64,000 nt of DNA, from NCBI RefSeq assembly GCF_038502225.1, contig NC_091369.1, positions 12,630,502-12,694,501 of the forward strand. Direction: 5' to 3'. Positions 31,896 to 46,164 of the stretch are shown here, piece after piece (the stretch's first letter is position 1; each line of letters starts with the position of its first letter). This stretch comes from Cherax quadricarinatus. Its lineage: Eukaryota; Arthropoda; Malacostraca; Decapoda; Parastacidae. The notes beneath the pieces were generated by a model. The model did not search any database, was not told the origin of the DNA, and was given only the letters and a program-made list of their open reading frames with translations. Made by a program: the position numbers and the translations under genes.

Positions 31896-32384
31896 GTGGA
31901 TTCTCCTTCATCTTCCCTCTTCTTCACTTTTTCTTTACTTTCTCCATCTTCGTAACTTTTCCCTTCTTCCCCACCTTCTCTCCCTCGTTATTTCTCATTC
32001 TTGCATTAAGAAAAGGATATTTTATTAGCAACTGTTCATCTTTCCTTTTCAAACCACCTTCTTCTTAACTTCCCTCCATTTCTTCTTCTTCTTCTTCTTC
32101 TTTGTTTGTTATTTTCATTTGTTATATTTATAGTCTTTGGAGTAACTGTAGTCGATTTTTTCAGGTCAAATACATCAAATTTTACCCCCTAATCGTGACT
32201 GGATGATGGTGATAATAATAAAAAGAAAAAAAAACAGCACCTTTTTTCAGCACAGGTCCTTAAAGCCTTTTAGAAAGGTCGATTTGGTAGGATTAAGGAA
32301 GGATTCCTTGTGTTATTTGGTCCAGGAAGATCTGTTACGGAGGCTAGAGTGGTTGTTGCTGCTCTTGTTGTTCTTTTTACTGTT
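31896..32384. other. Unique stretch, no gene supported
   Basis: T/C-rich, with CTTCTTCTT near 32085. The start of the open frame running into the 27-bp array lies here (32203) and encodes a leucine/phenylalanine stretch LLLLLLFFLLF, but nothing marks it as a real gene. Confidence 0.5.
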
Positions 32385-33165
32385 CCACCACTTCAGAAGT
32401 TCTAGGTCTGACCACCATTTCAGAAGTTATAGGTCTGACCACCATTTCAGAAGTTATAGGTCTGACCACCATTTCAGAAGTTATAGGTCTGACCACCATT
32501 TCAGAAGTTATAGGTCTGACCACCATTTCAGAAGTTATAGGTCTGACCTCCACTTCAGAAGTTCTAGGTCTGACCTCCACTTCAGAAGTTATAGGTCTGA
32601 CCACCATTTCAGAAGTTATAGGTCTGACCTCCACTTCAGAAGTTATAGGTCTGACCTCCACTTCAGAAGTTCTAGGTCTGACCTCCACTTCAGAAGTTAT
32701 AGGTCTGACCTCCATTTCAGAAGTTATAGGTCTGACCTCCACTTCAGAAGTTCTAGGTCTGACCTCCACTTCAGAAGTTATAGGTCTGACCTCCACTTCA
32801 GAAGTTATAGGTCTGGCCACCACTTCAGAAGTTATAGGTCTGACCTCCACTTCAGAAGTTCTAGGTCTGATCTCCACTTCAGAAGTTATAGGTCTGACCT
32901 CCACTTCAGAAGTTCTAGGTCTGACCTCCACTTCAGAAGTTCTAGGTCTGACCTCCACTTCAGAAGTTCTAGGTCTGACCACCACTTCAGAATTTATAGG
33001 TCTGACCTCCACTTCAGAAGTTATAGGTCTGACCACTACTTCAGAAGTTATAGGTCTGACCACCACTTCAGAATTTATAGGTCTGACCTCCACTTCAGAA
33101 GTTATAGGTCTGACCACTACTTCAGAAGTTCTAGGGTTGACGACTTCAGAGACCAACATTTCAGA
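32385..33165. repeat. 27-bp minisatellite, about 29 copies
   Basis: Unit GACCTCCACTTCAGAAGTTA plus TAGGTCT. As 27 is a multiple of three, one frame stays constant: plus SDHHFRSYR and minus EVVVRPITS nonapeptides, giving open frames of 322 and 260 codons. Substitutions sit at few positions and do not obviously spare either frame. I treat it as non-coding. Confidence 0.93.
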
Positions 33166-34342
33166 AGCTAGAGAAAAACAGTATAATAACCTAAATGATA
33201 TTTCAAGGTATCACATTAATGGAAATAAGATACCAGATATATTAAACAGATATCCCGAAAATTCTTGCAACAGATAAGTCAACTGTAGATATAAATCCGG
33301 ATATATTCCTGTTATCCCCTTTTGGGGCATAGTTCATAGGCCTTTTGTGTAGACATATGCTCTTGCGTCACCATCCACAGAATGGATATGGGGTGCAGAA
33401 TAAACTAGGTACATAATTTGATCACCACCTCATAAACTCTGACTTTCAACAAATATAGTGTTCTAGCGGTCACATTCCAGGGATGATTACGTACTATACA
33501 GTGCTGGTTATAGCTCTTGTCAGCCTGGATCCCGGCACCCTAGCGGGGGGGTCTGGAACTACACGGCATGTCTGGTCATGATCTATCCAGAGCACAGTAA
33601 TTAGTACTGTGGTTGACATTATAGTAGTATAATTATTGCCGTAGAGGTAGTTGTAGCGAATTCCTTCAGTCTACTTCTTCCAGTTCTACTAAATCCTCGA
33701 ACCTGATTTTTCAATAGATTATGGTATTTTGTTTTTCTTTTTATGCCAGCGATGTACCGGAGGTAGTAGAGGGTAAGAAAAGAGCCTTTTGCTTTATTAT
33801 CACGGCCGGGTCGCAAATCAGGTCTCCTGCTCTTTGCTTTTTCCACATATTCTCCCTCCGCCTTTCCCAGATTATGCTCCCAATATCCACAAACTATAAC
33901 CTTAGTAATTAAATTTGTTTAGGCACAAGTACACATAAGTACAATTATTATATATAGTGTAAGAAAAACAGGTCTGACGTCAGTAACTATAGGCTTGTTA
34001 GTAGAAATATTGTTTTTTAGGGTAAAATCCCCTTGTGCATAAAGGGAGGATAGTGAAGAGTCGTGGTCCCTTTACATTAATTGAGCTCTCAGTGTACTTA
34101 CAGCTTCGTCTACTTTTCATTGAAGATTTAGTTTTAACCCTGAGGGTTGAGTTCCTCCGGAACAACACCTCGTCGCTACCCCAACTTTCTCCACCAATAA
34201 ACCACAGCCACAATCTTTCCCCAATAAATAAGGTCACCATCTTCCTGACAGCTACCAAACCCCACCAAGAGTTGCTATGTTACACGTAAAGGGCTTACCT
34301 GTCATCAAAGAGCCGACCTCTGTGTGTGTGTGTGTGTGTTTG
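33166..34342. other. Mostly unique sequence with one small repeat
   Basis: 33325-33415 (GGGGCATAGTTCATAGGCCT, ATCCACAGAATGGATATGGG) matches the family expanded at 49.3-49.55 kb. The remainder has no motif. Open frames are under 90 codons. Confidence 0.6.
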
Positions 34343-35050
34343 TGTACTCACCTATTTGTACTCACCTATTTGTGGTTGCAGGGGTCGAGTCACAGCTTCT
34401 GGCCCCGCCTCTTCGCTGATTGCTACTAGGTCCTCTCTCTCCCTGCCCCATGAGCTCTATCATACCTCGCCTTAAAACTATGTATGGTTCCCGCCTCCAC
34501 TACGTCACTTTCTAGGCTATTCCACGGCCTGACTACTCTATGACTGAAGAAATACTTCCTAACATCCCTTTGATTCATCTGAGTCTTCAACTTCCAATTG
34601 TGACCTCTTGTGTCTGTGTCCCTTCTCTGGAACATCCCGTCTTTGTCCACCTTGTCTATACCGCGCAGTATTTTATGTCGTTATCATGTCTCCCCTGACC
34701 CTCCTGTCCTCCAGTGTCGTCAGGCCGATTTCCCTCAACCTTTCTTCGTAGGACAATCCCCGTAGCTCTGGGACTAGTCTTGTTGCAAACCTTTGCACTT
34801 TCTCTAATTTCTTGACGTGCTTGACTAGGTGTGGATTCCAAACTGGTGCTGCATACTCCAGTATGGGCCTGACGTAAATGGTATACAGAGTCTTAAACGA
34901 ATCCTTACTGAGGTATCGGAACGCTATCCGTAGGTTTGCCAGGCGCCCGTATGCTGCAGCAGTTATCTGATTGATGTGCGCCTCAGGAGATATGCTCGGT
35001 GTTATACTCACCCCCAGATCTTTTTCCTTGAGTGAGGTTTGCAGTCTTTG

Positions 35051-35051
<1 letters not shown>
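34343..35051 (-). mobile_element. LINE-C, 0.7-kb 3' copy between (GT)n tracts
   Basis: On the minus strand, 35040-34680 encodes the region after RT: LKEKDLGVSITPSISPEAHI, RPILEYAAPVWNPHL and LVPELRGLSYEERLREIGL. A one-base deletion near 34680 (ACATAAAATACTG) breaks the frame. Coding resumes as MFQRRDTDTRGHNWKLKTQ and FFSHRVVRPWNSLESDVVEA. The 3' end is AAATAGGTGAGTAC given twice, then (CA)n. Known: this is the C-terminal style of Jockey/CR1-type LINE ORF2. (GT)n flanks both ends (34319-34342 and 35053-35085). Confidence 0.88.
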
Positions 35052-35083
<32 letters not shown>

Positions 35084-35404
35084 AGAAAACAGTATTAATG
35101 AGCACATTGGGCTCACAAGTGGAGGACAGTGTTCACCTAACAGATATTCAGACTGTGTTCACTTAGCAGGGTGTTCACTTGTCACCTAGCAAGGTGTTAG
35201 CTAGGGCAAGGATTTTTAAATCGCCCCAGTGGAAATAAGCCACACTATTTAGATTTTTTGGGGATTTCCTGGGTTACTAATCCCTCCAAGGTTCAAAAAT
35301 AAATGAGCATCTTTCGTTACGTCGTTCTTCAACTTAAGACGAGCACTAGCGTAAGCCTCAGGTGTTTGGTCGCTCAGCTGAGCTCCAGCTGATATGTAAG
35401 TGGG
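35052..35404. other. (GT)n tail and unique sequence
   Basis: (GT)n with a CGCGCG run at 35053-35085, then short AGCAGGGTGTTCAC repeats and unique sequence leading into the large array. No gene. Confidence 0.7.
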
Positions 35405-38400
35405 AACCTACACCACTTAGTGTTTGTGATGGTATGGAACCTACACCATCTACAGTGTGGTGATGGTGTAGAACCTACACCACCCACAGTGTTGTGATAG
35501 TATAGAACCTACACCACCCACAGTGTTGTGATAGTATAGAACCTACACCACCCACAGTGTTGTGATAGTGTGGAACCTACACCACCCACAGTGTTGTGAT
35601 GGTATAGAACCTACACCACCCACAGTGTTGTGATAGTATAGAACCTACACCATCTACAGTGTGGTGATGGTGTAGAACCTACACCACCCACAGTGTTGTG
35701 ATAGTATAGAACCTACACCACCCACAGTGTTGTGATAGTATAGAACCTACACCACCCACAGTGTTGTGATGGTATAGAACCTACACCACCCACAGTGTTG
35801 TGATAGTATAGAACCTACACCACCCACAGTGTTGTGATAGTATAGAACCTACACCACCTACAGTGTTGTGATGGTATAGAACCTACACCACCCACAGTGT
35901 TGTGATAGTACAGAACCTACACCACCCACAGTGTTGTGATAGTATAGAACCTACACCACCTACAGTGTTGTGATGGTGTGGAACCTACACCACCTACAGT
36001 GGTATGATGGTGTGGAACCTACACCACCTACAGTGGTGTGATGGTGTGGAACCTACAGTGTTGTGATGGCATGGAACCTACACCACTTACACTGGTGTGA
36101 TGGTGTGGAACATACACCACCTACAGTGGTGTGATGGTGTGGAACCTACATCACCTACAGTGTTGTGATGGTATGGAACCTACACCACCTACAGTGGTGT
36201 GATGGTGTGGAACCTACAGTGGTGTGGTGTGTAACCTACACTATCTACAGTGGTGTGATGGTGTGGAACCTACACCATCTACAGTGATGTGATGGTGTGG
36301 AACCTACATCACCTACAGTGTTGTGATGGTATGGAACCTACACCACCTACAGTGGTGTGATGGTGTGGAACCTACAGTGGTGTGGTGTGTAACCTACACT
36401 ATCTACAGTGGAGTGATGGTGTGTAACCTACACTATCTACAGTGGTGTGATGGTGTGGAACCTACACCACCTACAGTGGTGTGGTGTGGAACCTACACCA
36501 CCTACAGTGGTGTGATGGTGTGGAACCTACACCACCTACAGTGGTGTGATGGTGTGGAACCTACACTATCTACAGTGGTGTGGTGTGGAACCCTACACCA
36601 CCTACAGTGGTGTGATGGTGTGGAACCTACACCATCTACAGTGGTGTGATGGTGTGGAACCTACACTATCTACAGTGGTGTGATGGTGTGGAACCTACAC
36701 TATCTACAGTGGTGTGATGGTGTGGAACCTACACCACCTACAGTGGTGTGATGGTGTGGAACCTACACCACCTACAGTGGTGCGATGGTGTGGAACCTAC
36801 GCTATCTACAGTGGTGTGATGGTGTGGAACCTACACTATCTACAGTGGTGTGATGGTGTGGAACCTACGCTATCTACAGTGGTGTGACGGTGTGAAACCT
36901 ACACCATCTACAGTGGTGTGATGGTGTGGAACCTACGCTATCTACAGTGGTGTGATGGTGTGGAACCTACACCATCTACAGTGGTGTGATGGTGTGGAAC
37001 CTACACTATCTACAGTGGTGTGATGGTGTGGAACCTACACCATCTACAGTGGTGTGATGGTGTGGAACCTACACCACTTACAGTGGTGTGGTGTGGAACC
37101 TACACCACCTACAGTGGTGTGATGATGTGGAACCTACACCACCTACAGTGGTGTGATTGTGTGAAACCTACACTATCTACAGTGGTGTGATGGTGTGGAA
37201 CCTACGCTATCTACAGTGGTGTGATGGTGTGGAACCTGCACCACCTACAGTGGTGTGATGTGGAACCTACACCACCTACAGTGGTGTGATGATGTGGAAC
37301 CTACACCACCTACAGTGGTGTGATGGTGTGGAACCTACACCACCTACAGTGGTGTGATGGTGTGGAACCTACACCACCTACATTGGTGTGATGGTGTGGA
37401 ACCTACAGTGGTGTGATGGTGTGGAACCTACACCACCTACATTGGTGTGATGGTGTGGAACCTACAATGGTGTGGTGTGGAACCTACACCACCTACAGTG
37501 GTGTGATGCTGTGGAACCTACACCACCTACAGTGGTGTGATGCTGTGGAACCTACACCACCTACAGTGGTGTGATGCTGTGGAACCTACACCACCTACAG
37601 TGGTGTGATGCTGTGGAACCTACACCACCTACAGTGGTGTGATGGTGTGGAACCTACACCACCTACAGTGGTGTGATGCTGTGGAACCTACACCACCTAC
37701 AGTGGTGTGATGCTGTGGAACCTACACCACCTACAGTGGTGTGATGCTGTGGAACCTACACCACCTACAGTGGTGTGATGCTGTGGAACCTACACCACCT
37801 ACAGTGGTGTGATGCTGTGGAACCTACACCACCTACAGTGGTGTGATGGTGTGGAACCTACACCACCTACAGGGGTGTGATGCTGTGGAACCTACACCAC
37901 CTACAGTGGTGTGATGGTGTGGAACCTGCACCACCTACAGGGGTGTGATGCTGTGGAACCTACACCACCCACAGTGTTGTGATAGTATAGAACCTACACC
38001 ACCTACAGTGTTGTGATGGTATAGAACCCACACCACCCACAGTGTTGTGATAGTACAGAACCTACACCACCCACAGTGTTGTGATAGTATAGAACCTACA
38101 CCACCTACAGTGTTGTGATGGTGTGGAACCTACACCACCTACAGTGGTATGATGGTGTGGAACCTACACCACCTACAGTGGTGTGATGGTGTGGAACCTA
38201 CACCACCTACAGTGTTGTGATGGCATGGAACCTACACCACTTACACTGGTGTGATGGTGTGGAACATACACCACCTACAGTGGTGTGATGGTGTGGAACC
38301 TACATCACCTACAGTGTTGTGATGGTATGGAACCTACACCACCTACAGTGGTGTGATGGTGTGGAACCTACAGTGGTGTGGTGTGTAACCTACACTATCT

Positions 38401-40325
38401 ACAGTGGTGTGATGGTGTGGAACCTACACCATCTACAGTGATGTGATGGTGTGGAACCTACATCACCTTCAGTGTTGTGATGGTATGGAACCTACACCAC
38501 CTACAGTGGTGTGATGGTGTGGAACCTACAGTGGTGTGGTGTGTAACCTACACTATCTACAGTGGAGTGATGGTGTGTAACCTACACTATCTACAGTGGT
38601 GTGATGGTGTGGAACCTACACCACCTACAGTGGTGTGGTGTGGAACCTACACCACCTACAGTGGTGTGATGGTGTGGAACCTACACCACCTACAGTGGTG
38701 TGATGGTGTGGAACCTACACTATCTACAGTGGTGTGGTGTGGAACCCTACACCACCTACAGTGGTGTGATGGTGTGGAACCTACACCATCTACAGTGGTG
38801 TGATGGTGTGGAACCTACACTATCTACAGTGGTGTGATGGTGTGGAACCTACACTATCTACAGTGGTGTGATGGTGTGGAACCTACACCACCTACAGTAT
38901 TGTGATGGTGTGGAACCTACACCACCTACAGTGGTGCGATGGTGTGGAACCTACGCTATCTACAGTGGTGTGATGGTGTGGAACCTACACCATCTACAGT
39001 GGTGTGATGGTGTGGAACCTACACCATCTACAGTGGTGTGATGGTGTGGAACCTACGCTATCTACAGTGGTGTGATGGTGTGAAACCTACACCATCTACA
39101 GTGGTGTGATGGTGTGGAACCTACGCTATCTACAGTGGTGTGATGGTGTGGAACCTACACCATCTACAGTGGTGTGATGGTGTGGAACCTACACTATCTA
39201 CAGTGGTGTGATGGTGTGGAACCTACACCATCTACAGTGGTGTGATGGTGTGGAACCTACACCACTTACAGTGGTGTGATGGTGTGGAACCTACACCACC
39301 TACAGTGGTGTGATGATGTGGAACCTACACCACCTACAGTGGTGTGATTGTGTGAAACCTACACTATCTACAGTGGTGTGATGGTGTGGAACCTACGCTA
39401 TCTACAGTGGTGTGATGGTGTGGAACCTGCACCACCTACAGTGGTGTGATGTGGAACCTACACCACCTACAGTGGTGTGATGATGTGGAACCTACACCAC
39501 CTACAGTGGTGTGATGGTGTGGAACCTACACCACCTACAGTGGTGTGATGGTGTGGAACCTACACCACCTACATTGGTGTGATGGTGTGGAACCTACAGT
39601 GGTGTGATGGTGTGGAACCTACACCACCTACATTGGTGTGATGGTGTGGAACCTACAATGGTGTGATGGTGTGGAACCTACACCACCTACAGTGGTGTGA
39701 TGGTGTGGAACCTACACCACCTACAGTGGTGTGATGCTGTGGAACCTACACCACCTACAGTGGTGTGATGCTGTGGAACCTACACCACCTACAGTGGTGT
39801 GATGCTGTGGAACCTACACCACCTACAGTGGTGTGATGGTGTGGAACCTACACCACCTACAGTGGTGTGATGCTGTGGAACCTACACCACCTACAGTGGT
39901 GTGATGCTGTGGAACCTACACCACCTACAGTGGTGTGATGCTGTGGAACCTACACCACCTACAGTGGTGTGATGCTGTGGAACCTACACCACCTACAGTG
40001 GTGTGATGCTGTGGAACCTACACCACCTACAGTGGTGTGATGGTGTGGAACCTACACCACCTACAGGGGTGTGATGCTGTGGAGCCTACACCACCTACAG
40101 TGGTGTGATGGTGTGGAACCTGCACCACCTACAGTGGTGTGATGCTGTGGAACCTACACCACCTACAGTGGTGTGATGGTGTGGAACCTGCACCACCTAC
40201 AGTGGTGTGATGCTGTGGAACCTACACCACCTACAGTGGTGTGATGGTGTGGAACCTGCACCACCTACAGTGGTGTGATGCTGTGGAACCTACACCACCT
40301 ACAGTGGTGTGATGCTGTGGAACCT
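35405..40325. repeat. 34-bp minisatellite, 4.9 kb, about 145 copies
   Basis: Unit GATGGTGTGGAACCTACACC plus ACCTACAGTGGTGT. Subtypes cluster: GATAGTATAGAACC at the left, GATGGTGTGG in the middle, GATGCTGTGG at the right of each block. Rare variants occur twice in the same order with an offset of 2154-2191 bp, for example GATGGCATGG at 36065 and 38219. This shows a tandem duplication of about 2.15 kb. Confidence 0.97.
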
Positions 40326-41035
40326 TACATCTTAAAGGTATAAGTGACCTTAATAATTCTTCGAATCTGTTAACTACCTGATGTCAAGGGTGACACTGAC
40401 TGTTCGGGGTAGACTTAAAGAAGAAGAGAAGGAAGATGAAGGAGAGGAAGAAAAGGGATAAGTAGAAGAAGAAAAGGAAGAAGAAAGGGGAGAAGAAAAG
40501 AAGAAACAGCTGCTACTGTAGCAGCAGGAGGAAGGGAAGAAGGTGGCTGCAGCGTTCTTGTACTTGCTTTACCTCCTCTAAGACTCTTGGAGGTGCTGGC
40601 GCCCCTGCCATAAAATGCAGGTTCCCACTACCTGTGTAGCACCGTGCTTTACCTGAGTTCCAGGGATGCTGCAGACATCTCGCCCTTCAACACCCTGCCT
40701 GGGATACCCACATACCTAAGGATACCAGTTCTTTAAAGAGACAAGAATATGATACTCATTCATAGTTATCTCTATATTAAGACTGAAGATGACACTCGTG
40801 GCGAAACGTTTCCACAGACTATAATATGTTTCGCTTTATCTCACGTGAACCGCCCGTTTTCCACGTTTCGATATTGCATGCTAATTATAGGTAAATGTAT
40901 GTTTATATAAGTTAACCTGACAACTTAATAAGGATATTTTGGTAGTGTGTTATATCGGCCAGAAATCAACGAACTGGAATTTGAAGGAAACTGAACATTT
41001 TAGTTGAGGTTGAGATTGATGGAGGAGGTCAGGCT
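40326..41035. other. Unique stretch with a P1-like motif
   Basis: GAAGAAGA-rich at 40410-40530. A CTGAAGATGACACTCGTGGC, then GAAACGTTTCC motif lies at about 40780-40815. No gene seen. Confidence 0.6.
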
Positions 41036-41396
41036 AGTACTCACCTATTTGTGGTTGAAGGGATTGATTCACAGCTGCTGGCCCCGCCTCTTCGCTGGTC
41101 GCTATTAGGTTCACTCTCTCCCTGCTCCATAAGCTTTATCGTACCTCTTCTTAAAGCTATTTATGGATCCTACCTCCACTACTTCACTCTGGAGTTTGTT
41201 CCACTTCCTGACAATTTTAAGGCTGAAGAAATACATCCTAACTTCCCTATGGCTCCTCTGAGTTTTCAGCGTCCAGCTGTGTCCCCTTGTTCCTGTGTCC
41301 CATCTGTGAAAAATTCTGGCCCTCTCCACCTTGTCAATTCCTCTTAATGTTTTATACATCGTTATCATATCCACCCCTATCTCTCCTGTTTTCCAG
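41036..41396 (-). mobile_element. LINE-C 3' fragment
   Basis: On the minus strand it encodes MDMITMYKTLRGIDKVERAR, FHRWDTGTRGHSWTLKTQR and VVEVGSINSFKKRYDKAYGA, then AACCACAAATAGGTGAGTAC. Here the frame is open across the point where the 34.7-kb copy is broken. Confidence 0.9.
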
Positions 41397-41434
41397 TGTG
41401 TGTGTTTGTGTGTTAATAAAACACAATATGAAGT

Positions 41435-41562
41435 TAATAGAATTTTATTGAAAAGACATTTCGTCCACCAGGAAGTTTATCAATTCCACTAAAGTTTTGA
41501 TTAAGACTAAATTCTTGATAAACTTTCTGGTGGACGTTATGTTTTCTCAATAAAATTTCACA
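41435..41562. repeat. Inverted pair (arms about 47 bp)
   Basis: AGAATTTTATTGAAAAGACA and TTTCGTCCACCAGGAAGTTT on the left face TTGATAAACTTTCTGGTGGA and CTCAATAAAATTTCA on the right. It is a relative of P1 in layout (arms with AATAAA). Confidence 0.8.
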
Positions 41563-41861
41563 GATCGCTCATTGTGTCTTATTCACATATGTTTATCTTT
41601 CAGTCTGTATGTTCGTGTTTCTAAAAAATATCCTTCATGCAAGTACTGGCGTCTTGAAAGACAACAATTGTGTTCTTGGGACCCCAGGTAACCAGCAGAT
41701 CTACTTGTCTCTCCTTGAGAATCGCACACAAAGACCTGGTATCCTTGTCCCCACTTCGACCCCCACCGTGTCTGTGTAAACTTTTCTCCTTTCATTCAGT
41801 TTGGTCGTTTAAACTCCTGTCACTCTGCTGGACACAGGTATGCATTCCATATCCCAAGTCT

Positions 41862-42075
41862 GGAAAGAAACGTAAGCGAACACTAGGGCATATTTATTAG
41901 ATAACGTTTCAGTCCTTGATCACTTCTATTAAGTGATCACTTCTATAAATGATCACTTCTATAAATGATCACTTCAATAAGTGATCACTTCTGTAAGTGA
42001 TTAAGGTCCCAGGACCGAAATATTTTGTAATACGTATATCCTGATGTTTGCACACTTGTTTTTCTAAACCAATTT
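41862..42075. repeat. Inverted pair with TGATCACTTCTATAA centre
   Basis: The left arm GCGAACACTAGGGCATATTT, then ATTAGATAACGTTTCAGTCC faces the right arm GGACCGAAATATTTTG...CACTTGTTTTTCTAAACC. The centre (41925-42000) repeats AAGTGATCACTTCTAT every 20 bp or so. The same arms occur at 61.67-62.21 kb. Confidence 0.75.
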
Positions 42076-42337
42076 GTGGGTATCTGTTACTAAGGTTTAT
42101 ACCATATCCCAAGTCACCTCCATATCCCATGTCCAGTCGTGGGAGACACAATCCCACCTTTCCTACCCGTCACCTTCGCATGTGTGTAAATTCTTGAGGT
42201 TCGTCGCTACTATTTTGTGCTTCTGGATCTCTGGGAGTGTTTACGTGTGTCCCTGGAGCCTTCCTCCCCTCCCTCGCTCCCTCCCTATCTCTTTCATGAC
42301 CTTTCTCCTGTGATGAGTTTCGAGAGTTTTTCTATTA

Positions 42338-42455
42338 TCAGAGCCCGGCCTTGGGCCAGGCTTTTCTGGTGATTGCCTTGTTAACCAGGATGTTGCTGGT
42401 GGTGGTTCGCTGACCCACATATCCAGTACATCCTGGTTGATCTGGCACCTTGGTT
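42338..42455 (-). mobile_element. Very old LINE-A scrap
   Basis: GGCCTTGGGCCAGGCTTTTC, TTAACCAGGATGTTGCTGGT and CTGGTTGATCTGGCACCTT keep the LINE-A motif order at low identity. Confidence 0.45.
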
Positions 42456-42519
42456 GGACTGACCACCTTCTACCAAAAGTACTACCACTGTCTCTAACAT
42501 TGTTTTATCCTGAATTCGA

Positions 42520-42600
42520 CTGAAGCAGCACGTTCTTCAAGCGAAACGTTCCCCAAGTGAAGATTCGCAGGTGTTGCACGTGCGTCTTGTACATCAACAT
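42520..42600 (+). repeat. P1 stem-loop unit, mutated core
   Basis: GACTGAAGCAGCACGTTCTT, then AAGCGAAACGTTCCCCAAG and GTGTTGCACGTGCGTCTTGT. CTGAAGA is changed to CTGAAGC. Confidence 0.65.
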
Positions 42601-42670
42601 CTTGCCTGGTGTTACCCGACTCTTGTGGTTAACATGCTAGGAACATGTGTTCTACTGAAGAATGTTTAGA

Positions 42671-42835
42671 GAATCTGTGCCTCCGAGGCCCGGTTCCAGA
42701 CCGGGTGTACCAATAAATGGCCTGATCAATTAGGCTGTTGGTGCTAGCCGCAAACATTCAAGTGTTGGGTCAAGGGTATCCGAGTAGTGTCGTGTATTTA
42801 ATGTTCAATCCCGGGTTCAATCCCGCCCGTGGTAT
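42671..42835. repeat. LINE-A scrap and tRNA-like scrap
   Basis: 42671-42765: GCCTCCGAGGCCCGGTTCCA and TGATCAATTAGGCTGTTGGT (minus-strand LINE-A). 42780-42835: GGGTTCAATCCCGCCCGTGG, which matches the SINE-2 B-box region. Confidence 0.55.
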
Positions 42836-42949
42836 GATAATAACAATATAGACGTGTCTACTTCTGTCTCAGAGGAATTACTGAACCCATTGTGGAATGT
42901 TGGACGATATCACATTGCTATACTGAAGTCTCCCATTTCATTACTCCTC

Positions 42950-43090
42950 TTCTTCCTCCTCCTCCTCCTCCGCCTACTCCTCCTCCTCCGCCTACTCCTC
43001 CTCCTCCTCCTTCTCCTCCTCCTCCTCCTCCTCCTCCTCCTCCTCCTCCTCCTCCGCCTACTCATCCTCCTCCTCCTACTCATCTTCTTC
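42950..43090. repeat. (CCT)n microsatellite
   Basis: CCTCCT runs broken by CCGCCTACT. Open in several frames (poly-Leu, poly-Pro); not coding. Confidence 0.95.
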
Positions 43091-43362
43091 CCACTACTGA
43101 TCCATCACAGGTGAGGCCAAGAGTCTCCACTACTGTCGCACTCCTGGTTCCGTCTACCTTTCTCTATTAAGCATTTATGGCTCATTTCCATAACAATTAG
43201 AGTTTTTCTGGCGATTGTAAACATTGAGGAATACTTGTCGGACAAAGCAGCGGCCATCGTGGTATCATAAAATGACTTAACAGTTTGCTGTGGGCTCCAC
43301 TTGTAGTGCTCTCTTAAGCTCCAGTGGTTGGTTCCTGGTCCAGACTAACGGTCTGGACCACG
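43091..43362. other. Unique sequence
   Basis: No gene. A hairpin GGTCCAGACTAACGGTCTGG lies at 43338-43357, next to the LINE-A fragment. Confidence 0.5.
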
Positions 43363-43629
43363 GTCCCTGGAAATACAAGACCTGGGACTCTTCAACAGCC
43401 TCCCACGATTCATAGAGAGAATTACCAAAAGACCTCTGACTGCCTTCAAAGAGGGAGCCGGACAGATACCTAAAGTCAGTACCTGCCCGACCAGCCGAGC
43501 TGTGTTTCGTAATTTGGACTACGTGCGGCCAACAGTAACAGCCTGGTTGATCAGGCTCTGATCCAATGGGAGGCCTGGTCAAGGACTGGGCCGCGGGGGC
43601 GTTGACCCCAGGAACACCCTCCAGGAAGA
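43363..43629 (+). mobile_element. LINE-A 3' fragment
   Basis: CTTCAACAGCCTCCCACGAT, GCCGGACAGATACCTAAAGT and GGGGGCGTTGACCCC, with a CACCCTCCAGGAAGACC tail. Moderately diverged. 43630-43908 is unique. Confidence 0.88.
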
Positions 43630-43908
43630 CCGGGCTGCCTTCTCCTACCAACACCATATACTCTACGCTGAAAATCCAGACCCCACTGAAGGCCTTCCAC
43701 TGGTTTATGGCAGCAACAGCGATAATGTAACACTCACTCTGCTTATCAGATTGTTATTCCCGGTGAAGGGTTCTAAAACCTTATAGAACCATCACTATAT
43801 GGAGTTGTAAATAAACATTTTGTGTGAAGTACTGGTAGGGAGGCATCTCGAGATGGATTCTTTTTACGTGTTCTATTTGTATGACTAAAGTATATTTAAT
43901 ATAGTTAA

Positions 43909-46012
<2,104 letters not shown>

Positions 46013-46164
46013 AACATTATTATATATCTTCCCACCACTGAATGAAATGTGAAATGCAGCCTTCATGATCCTCAGGATTTCGGTCTATCGGACCAACCAG
46101 AAAAAATGCCAGAAGTCAGTATTTTTGTCAGTATGTTGAAGCGAAATATCATTCAGTAGAGTTT

